Source: Corynebacterium mycetoides
GTDB taxonomy: Bacteria; Actinomycetota; Actinomycetes; Mycobacteriales; Mycobacteriaceae
Length of the DNA: 64,000 bases
Assembly (NCBI RefSeq): GCF_900103625.1
Contig: NZ_LT629700.1
Location: forward strand, 620,001-684,000
Direction of reading: 5' to 3'
Part shown: piece after piece, positions 59,574 through 64,000 of the stretch
Layout of the letters: the number at the start of each line of letters is the position of its first letter
Numbering within the stretch: position 1 is the first letter of the stretch
Notes under the pieces: model-generated
The model's database searches: none
Told to the model about the DNA's origin: nothing
What the model saw: only the letters and a program-made list of their open reading frames with translations
Position numbers and translations under genes: made by a program

Positions 59574-60521
59574 GTGACAGAAAAGCTCACGAACGAACAG
59601 CGCGGGAAGCAGGCGCTGCGGGATCTGGAGAAGGAGCTCAACGCCCGGGACCGCAAGGACAAGTCCCGCCCGTGGGCCGTCGCCGCCGCCTCCGTCGCGG
59701 TGATCGCAGCCGTCGGCGGCGGCATCTTCTTCCTGGCCAACCAGAACGGCGACGGCGAGGACGTCACCGCCTCGGGTGAGTCCACGACGGAGGAGACCTC
59801 CACCGACACTCCCGCCGAGGCGGAGCCGCTGTCACTGTCGCGCGCCACCGCCCTGCCCGCTTCCGTCAACTGCACCTACGACGTGCAGGACGAGCAATCG
59901 GAGCACTTCGTGGGGGTGCCTCCCACCGACGACGTCTCCGCGACGGGCACGGTGAACGTCACGCTGGACACCTCCGCTGGCCCCATCGGCATGGAGCTGG
60001 ACCGTTCCGTCTCCCCGTGCACCGTCAACGCGATCGAGTACCTCGCCACCGAGGGCTATTTCGACGGCACCGTCTGCCACCGCCTCACCACCGGCGAAGG
60101 GCTCAAGGTGCTGCAGTGCGGCGACCCGACGGGGACCGGGTCGGGCGGGCCCGGTTTCCAGTTTGCCAACGAGTACCCGACCGACGAGGTCGCCGAGAAC
60201 GTCGACACGTCACAGATCCCCTCCGGCCTCCCCGGAGACCAGGTGGAGCAGTACAAGCAAATGCTGCTACAACAGGAGCCGCCGGTGACGTACCCGCGGG
60301 GCACCATCGCCATGGCGAACGCCGGAGCGGGCACCAACGGCTCGCAGTTCTTCCTCAACTACCGCGACTCAACGCTTCCGCCGCTCTACACCTACTTCGG
60401 AAAGATCGACGACACCGGGCTCGAGACCCTCGACGCGATTGCGCAAAGCGGTGTCGAGGGCGACCAGCCCGACGGCGCGCCGAAGGAAGAGGTCACCATC
60501 ACGTCGGCGGCTGTGGGCTAG
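59574..60521 (+). CDS. Membrane-anchored cyclophilin-type peptidyl-prolyl isomerase
   Basis: 315 residues from GTG 59574, with GAGGA eight bases upstream. A basic N-terminal segment, one membrane helix (VAAASVAVIAAVGGGIFFLA), an acidic Ser/Thr/Glu linker, then the cyclophilin domain from about residue 120: VNVTLDTSAGPIGMELDR, GTVCHRLTTGEGLKVLQCGD, GGPGFQFANE and AGAGTNGSQFFLNYR. Acts outside the membrane on secreted proteins. Divergent from tpx; the in-frame ATG at 59550 is an alternative. Confidence 0.9.
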   Translation: MTEKLTNEQRGKQALRDLEKELNARDRKDKSRPWAVAAASVAVIAAVGGGIFFLANQNGDGEDVTASGESTTEETSTDTPAEAEPLSLSRATALPASVNCTYDVQDEQSEHFVGVPPTDDVSATGTVNVTLDTSAGPIGMELDRSVSPCTVNAIEYLATEGYFDGTVCHRLTTGEGLKVLQCGDPTGTGSGGPGFQFANEYPTDEVAENVDTSQIPSGLPGDQVEQYKQMLLQQEPPVTYPRGTIAMANAGAGTNGSQFFLNYRDSTLPPLYTYFGKIDDTGLETLDAIAQSGVEGDQPDGAPKEEVTITSAAVG

Positions 60522-60552
60522 CACGCTTGCCGACGCCCGTGATCACACGCGT

Positions 60553-60597
60553 CCGACACGTGTCGGTATTGCGGAACCGCCTGGGAACAGTTATGGT
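60553..60597 (+). promoter_or_regulatory. Palindrome plus promoter before the secreted Thr-rich gene
   Basis: CCGACACGTGTCGG (60553-60566) is a perfect 14-bp palindrome, then TTGCGG (60569-60574), exactly 17 bp, then TATGGT (60592-60597). The 5'-UTR would be about 33 nt. The palindrome abuts the -35 and could be an operator. Confidence 0.65.
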
Positions 60598-60636
60598 AAG
60601 CGCTGTTCGTTCGATGCCCTCCAGATAGGATTTCAC

Positions 60637-60984
60637 ATGAAGCTCCGTAACAGCCTCCTTGCTGTCGCCACCGCTGGCGCCGTCATCGCCGCCGGTGTCA
60701 CCGCTAACGCGGAAGACAACACCACGACCGAGACCCCCGCGGCCGGCGCCCCGACCACCACCGTGACGATCGCGTCGACCACCGTCATCGAGACCACGAC
60801 GGTGACCGCCGAGCCGACCACCGTGACCGAGACGGTGACCGCCGAGCCGACCACGACCGCCAACGCCTCCTCCGACCCGAAGCAGATCCAGGCGTGGATC
60901 GGCGTCGCCACCGCGATCATCGGCGTGCTGAGCACCCTGTTCACCTTCGTGTCCAAGAACTTCCCGCAGGCCTTCAAGTTCTAG
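60637..60984 (+). CDS. Small secreted Thr-rich protein with C-terminal hydrophobic helix
   Basis: 115 residues. Signal peptide MKLRNSLLAVATAGAVIAAG with AxA-type cleavage after VTANA, then a low-complexity Thr/Val/Glu segment with repeated TTTVT and VTAEPTTVTE units, and a C-terminal helix (AWIGVATAIIGVLSTLFTFV) followed by KNFPQAFKF. Family unrecognised; small proteins of this layout are common in Corynebacterium and could sit in the envelope. AGATAGGATTTCAC precedes the ATG; a strong terminator follows. Confidence 0.8.
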   Translation: MKLRNSLLAVATAGAVIAAGVTANAEDNTTTETPAAGAPTTTVTIASTTVIETTTVTAEPTTVTETVTAEPTTTANASSDPKQIQAWIGVATAIIGVLSTLFTFVSKNFPQAFKF

Positions 60985-61009
60985 GGAACCGACGCGCTAC
61001 TCACGCATC

Positions 61010-61035
61010 CGCCCGGCCGTTCGGCCGGGCGTTTT
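61010..61035 (+). terminator. Rho-independent terminator after the secreted Thr-rich gene
   Basis: CGCCCGGCC-GTTC-GGCCGGGCG followed by TTTT: a perfect 9-bp GC-rich stem with a tetraloop, 26 bp past the stop at 60984. Confidence 0.93.
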
Positions 61036-61053
61036 GCATGCCGGGTGCAGCCC

Positions 61054-63330
61054 CTAGGCCGTCACCCGGTAAATGTCGAACACGCCCTCAATGTTGCGCA
61101 CCTGATTCATGATCGAACCGAGCTGCTTGGTGTCCGACACCACCACCGTGAAACGCACGGTGGCCACGTAGTCGTTGCCCAGTTGGGACGACAACGTCAC
61201 AATCGGCAGCCGCTGCTCCGAGAGCACCCCCGTGATCTCGGCGAGGAGACCCTGGCGGTCGAGCGCCTCGACCTGCAGCGTCGCCTCGGAGGCGGCACCG
61301 GGCGCCGCGGCCCCCGCCCAGGACACGTTGATGAGGCGCTCCGGTTCTTCCTTCAACTTTGCCGCGTTCGTGCAATCTGTGCGGTGAACCGACACTCCCC
61401 CGCCGCGCGTGACAAACCCGAAGATCTGATCCCCCGGCACCGGTTGGCAGCATTTGGCGAGTTTGGCCAGCATGTCGGGGCTGCCGTCGACTAGGATGCC
61501 CGCCCCGGAGGCCGCCGCCTTCGAGCGGACGAGCTCGGACATTGGGGTGCGGGCAGCCAACGCATCAACCGCGTCTTCCTCGTCCCCGAAGAGCTCCGTG
61601 AGCATCCGGGTCACGTGCTGCGCGGACACGGTTCCGGCGCCGATCGCCGTATAAAGCGCATCCACGTCTGGGTAGTGCAGGCGCTGGGTGATTTGGCGCA
61701 TGGATTCGGCCGTGAACAGCCGGTGCATGGGCAGACCCCCGCGCTGCACCTCCGCCGCGAGGGCGTCGCGCCCGGCTTCCAGGTGCTCCTCCCGCCGCTC
61801 CTTGGCAAACCATTGGCGGATTTTTGTGCGCGCCCGTGGCGAGACCACAAACTCCTGCCAGTCCCGCGACGGACCGGCGTTCTCGTCCTTAGAGGTGAAG
61901 ATCTCCACACGGTCGCCCGAGGTCAGCTCCGATTCCAGCGCGACCAGTTTGCCGTTGACCTTCGCGCCGATGCACCGGTGCCCCACTTCCGTGTGCACGG
62001 CGTAGGCGAAGTCCACCGGGGTCGACCCCGCCGGGAGGTTCACCACGTCGCCCTTCGGGGTGAAGGCGAAGATCTGCTGGGATGTGAGGTCGTAGCGCAG
62101 GGAGTCGAGGAACTCGTTCGGGTCGGCGGCCTCTTTCTGCCAGTCCAGCAGCTGGCGCATCCACGCCATCTGGTCCACCTCGGCCTGGTCTCCCTTGTGG
62201 GAGCCCTTCGTCTCCTTGTAGCGCCAGTGCGCCGCGACGCCGAATTCGGCGTTGTAGTGCATCTCGTGCGTGCGCACCTGCACCTCGAGCGGGCGCCCGC
62301 TGTCGGTCATCACCGTGGTGTGCAGCGACTGGTACACGCCGAACCGCGGGTTCGAGATGTAGTCCTTGAACCGCCCCGGCATCACCGAGTACAGCGAGTG
62401 CACCACGCCGATCGCCGCGTAGCAGTCGTGGATGCTGTCCACCAGCACCCGGATGCCGACCAGGTCGAAGATTTCGTCGAACTCGTGGCCGCGCACCACC
62501 ATCTTCTGGTAGATCGACCAGTAGTGCTTCGGCCGGCCCATTACCTCGGTGGTGATGCCGTTGGACTTGAATTCCGCCTGCAGCTGCTCCGTGATCTCGC
62601 GCAGCGCCCGGTCGCGCGAGGGCGCGCGGTCGGCGACGAGGCGGACGATCTCCTCGTACTTGCGGGGGTAGAGAATCGCGAAGGCGAGGTCTTCGAGTTC
62701 CCACTTCACGCTCGCCATCCCCAGGCGGTGCGCCAGCGGCGCGATGACGTCGAGCGTTTCCCGCGCCTTCTTGGCCTGTTTCTCCGGCGGGAGGAAACGC
62801 ATCGTGCGCATGTTGTGCAGCCGGTCCGCCACCTTGATCACGAGCACGCGGGGGTCCTCGGCCATCGCGACGATCATCTTCCGGATCGTCTCCGCCTCGG
62901 CGGCCGCGCCGAGTGCGACCTTGTCCAGCTTGGTCACGCCGTCGACAAGCTTGGCTACCTCGGGCCCGAAGTCCTCGGTGAGGTCGGCGAGCGAGTAGTC
63001 CGTGTCCTCCACCGTGTCGTGCAGCAGCGCGGCAACCAGCGTCGTGGTGTCCATGCCGATCTCGGCGCAGATGGTGGCCACCGCCAGCGGGTGGGTGATG
63101 TACGGGTCGCCCGACTTGCGGGTCACGCCCTCGTGCAAGCGCTCGGCCGTGTCGTACGCGCGGTTGAGCAGGTCCGCGCTCGCCTTCGGGTGGTAGCGGC
63201 GGTGGATGGTCATGAGCGGGTCGAGCACCGGGTTGACCCGGGCGCGCCCGCCCGTCAGGGAACGGGCCAACCGGGCCGAAACGCTGCGCACGCTCGAGCC
63301 CGAGCGCTTCTGCACCTTCTCGTTCGCCAT
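61054..63330 (-). CDS. rel: Bifunctional (p)ppGpp synthetase/hydrolase Rel
   Basis: 758 residues. Makes and degrades (p)ppGpp. HD hydrolase domain with [16 protein letters not shown] (HDxxED, about 104-109), synthetase domain with [17 protein letters not shown] and the bifunctional-type [20 protein letters not shown] (RxKD), then TGS ([20 protein letters not shown]), helical, zinc-finger-like and ACT domains. Both active sites look intact. Downstream of apt as in other corynebacteria. Confidence 0.98.
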   Translation of the reverse strand: MANEKVQKRSGSSVRSVSARLARSLTGGRARVNPVLDPLMTIHRRYHPKASADLLNRAYDTAERLHEGVTRKSGDPYITHPLAVATICAEIGMDTTTLVAALLHDTVEDTDYSLADLTEDFGPEVAKLVDGVTKLDKVALGAAAEAETIRKMIVAMAEDPRVLVIKVADRLHNMRTMRFLPPEKQAKKARETLDVIAPLAHRLGMASVKWELEDLAFAILYPRKYEEIVRLVADRAPSRDRALREITEQLQAEFKSNGITTEVMGRPKHYWSIYQKMVVRGHEFDEIFDLVGIRVLVDSIHDCYAAIGVVHSLYSVMPGRFKDYISNPRFGVYQSLHTTVMTDSGRPLEVQVRTHEMHYNAEFGVAAHWRYKETKGSHKGDQAEVDQMAWMRQLLDWQKEAADPNEFLDSLRYDLTSQQIFAFTPKGDVVNLPAGSTPVDFAYAVHTEVGHRCIGAKVNGKLVALESELTSGDRVEIFTSKDENAGPSRDWQEFVVSPRARTKIRQWFAKERREEHLEAGRDALAAEVQRGGLPMHRLFTAESMRQITQRLHYPDVDALYTAIGAGTVSAQHVTRMLTELFGDEEDAVDALAARTPMSELVRSKAAASGAGILVDGSPDMLAKLAKCCQPVPGDQIFGFVTRGGGVSVHRTDCTNAAKLKEEPERLINVSWAGAAAPGAASEATLQVEALDRQGLLAEITGVLSEQRLPIVTLSSQLGNDYVATVRFTVVVSDTKQLGSIMNQVRNIEGVFDIYRVTA

Positions 63331-63366
63331 CGCGGGCCCTTTCTCGCTTATCGACGCCTTAAGTCT

Positions 63367-63930
63367 CTAGCGCTCGTGCTCGAGGACGACCAGAGGGGCG
63401 TCGCCGAGCCTTGCGCGCCCTCCGAGGCCTTCGACCTCGAGGACAACTGCGTATCCAACGACGCTACCACCGGCGCGTTCGATCAACTCACTCGCGGCCA
63501 CGAGAGTGCCGCCGGTGGCCAGGACGTCGTCGATAAGCACGACTTTCCGGCCCGCGAAGTCGATGCCCTCGGCGGGAACTTCCAGCGCCGCTGAGCTTTA
63601 TTCGGTCTGGTACTCCTCCGTGATCACGGGCGGCGGCAGCTTGCCCTTCTTGCGGATGGCCAGGATGCCCAGACCGAGCTCGTAGGCCACGGCGGAGCCG
63701 ATGAGGAAGCCGCGCGCGTCCAGCCCGCCGATCAGGTCCGCTCCGAACGCCCGGCTCGTCTCGGCCAGCTCGCGGATCACCACGGTCAGCGCCTCGCCGT
63801 CGGCCAGCACGGGTGTCAGGTCCTCGAACAGCACGCCGGGTTCCGGGAAGTCCTGAACCTTGCGGATCTTGGCGTGTAGAGCGTCGCGGGCGGTTGCGTA
63901 TCGGCCGGTCGCGGGGGGTTGGATGGGCAC
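63367..63930 (-). pseudogene. apt: Adenine phosphoribosyltransferase with in-frame stop
   Basis: From GTG 63930 (GAGGA six bases upstream) the frame encodes [39 protein letters not shown] and [13 protein letters not shown], then TAA at 63598-63600. The same frame continues without shift: [24 protein letters not shown] loop [16 protein letters not shown], stop at 63367. Homologues have Tyr at the stop (EY-small-SAALE), so TAC to TAA is enough to explain it. The truncated product lacks the PRPP site. Full length would be 187 residues. Either a true loss of adenine salvage or a sequencing error. Confidence 0.9.
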
Positions 63931-63978
63931 TGCGTGTCCTCGCTTCACTTCGTTATCTAGAGGTCGTTAGGGGATGCG

Positions 63979-64000
63979 TTACTGGGTGGTGGCGTCAGTG
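63979..64000 (-). CDS. Possible 3' end of the gene upstream of apt
   Basis: A reverse frame enters from the right edge (TDATTQ) and stops at 63979. In other corynebacteria a substrate-binding lipoprotein gene and secF lie upstream of apt, so this may be the end of such a gene, but six codons do not allow identification. Confidence 0.3.

Noticed and set aside
61615..63594. 659-residue plus-strand open frame opposite rel
   Set aside because: Antisense shadow of rel; composition typical of reverse-frame translation.
63370..63594. Plus-strand coding potential over the end of apt
   Set aside because: The reverse strand carries the conserved second half of Apt, including the PRPP motif, so the plus strand is its shadow.

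Overview
The window is a high-GC actinobacterial chromosome segment, almost certainly Corynebacterium. The evidence is the gene order pyrR-pyrB-pyrC-carA-carB-pyrF-mihF-gmk-rpoZ-coaBC-metK, the aro-pepQ-efp-nusB block downstream of alaS-ruvX-mltG, the rel-apt pair, an actinobacterial-type integration host factor, a CE1758/CE1759-type monooxygenase/FMN-reductase pair, and a perfect TAGAC-N6-GTCTA (McbR-type) operator in front of metK. No tRNA, rRNA, CRISPR array or prophage was seen.

Layout. (1) 1-1068: the 5' part of a GT87-type polyprenyl-sugar glycosyltransferase gene that runs off the left edge. (2) 1139-14840: a dense accessory island of nested insertion sequences bounded by two outward-facing, inverted IS6-family copies. 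Inside are a MobF relaxase fragment, an IS256 element split by an IS3 element (A), a second IS3 element (B, two identical copies), a third IS3 element (C, split by B), an IS21 remnant (istA 3' end plus intact istB), and one non-IS cargo module: an ECF42-type sigma factor with its divergent DGPF/YCII partner. A 2,213-bp block (4387-6599) recurs as an inverted copy at 11916-14128; target duplications let the order of most insertions be read. (3) 14841-16945: a Csp3-like copper-storage protein, the N-terminal stump of an MmeI-like restriction-modification enzyme, and a small toxin-antitoxin-like pair. (4) 17112-35027: MarR regulator, metK, coaBC, rpoZ, gmk, mihF and the complete de novo pyrimidine operon to UMP except pyrD/pyrE; then a SRPBCC-SDR protein, two YbjN proteins and a three-gene sugar-type ABC importer. 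(5) 35113-51849: PPK2 polyphosphate kinase, then a long leftward series: aspS, an APH-like protein, rarA, alaS, ruvX, mltG, aroE, a prepilin-peptidase-like gene, aroC, aroK, aroB, aroQ, pepQ, efp, nusB, closed by a strong terminator. (6) 51994-64000: zinc metallopeptidase, CBS protein, LLM monooxygenase/FMN reductase behind a palindromic operator, sdaA, hisS, MBL hydrolase, tpx, cyclophilin, a small secreted Thr-rich protein, rel, and apt interrupted by an in-frame stop.

The housekeeping part is conventional. The parts worth attention are the IS island (a multi-IS block that seems to have moved as one unit, perfect inverted repeats flanking the sigma-factor cargo), the ECF42 module with a visible candidate promoter, the broken apt gene, and two well-formed operators.
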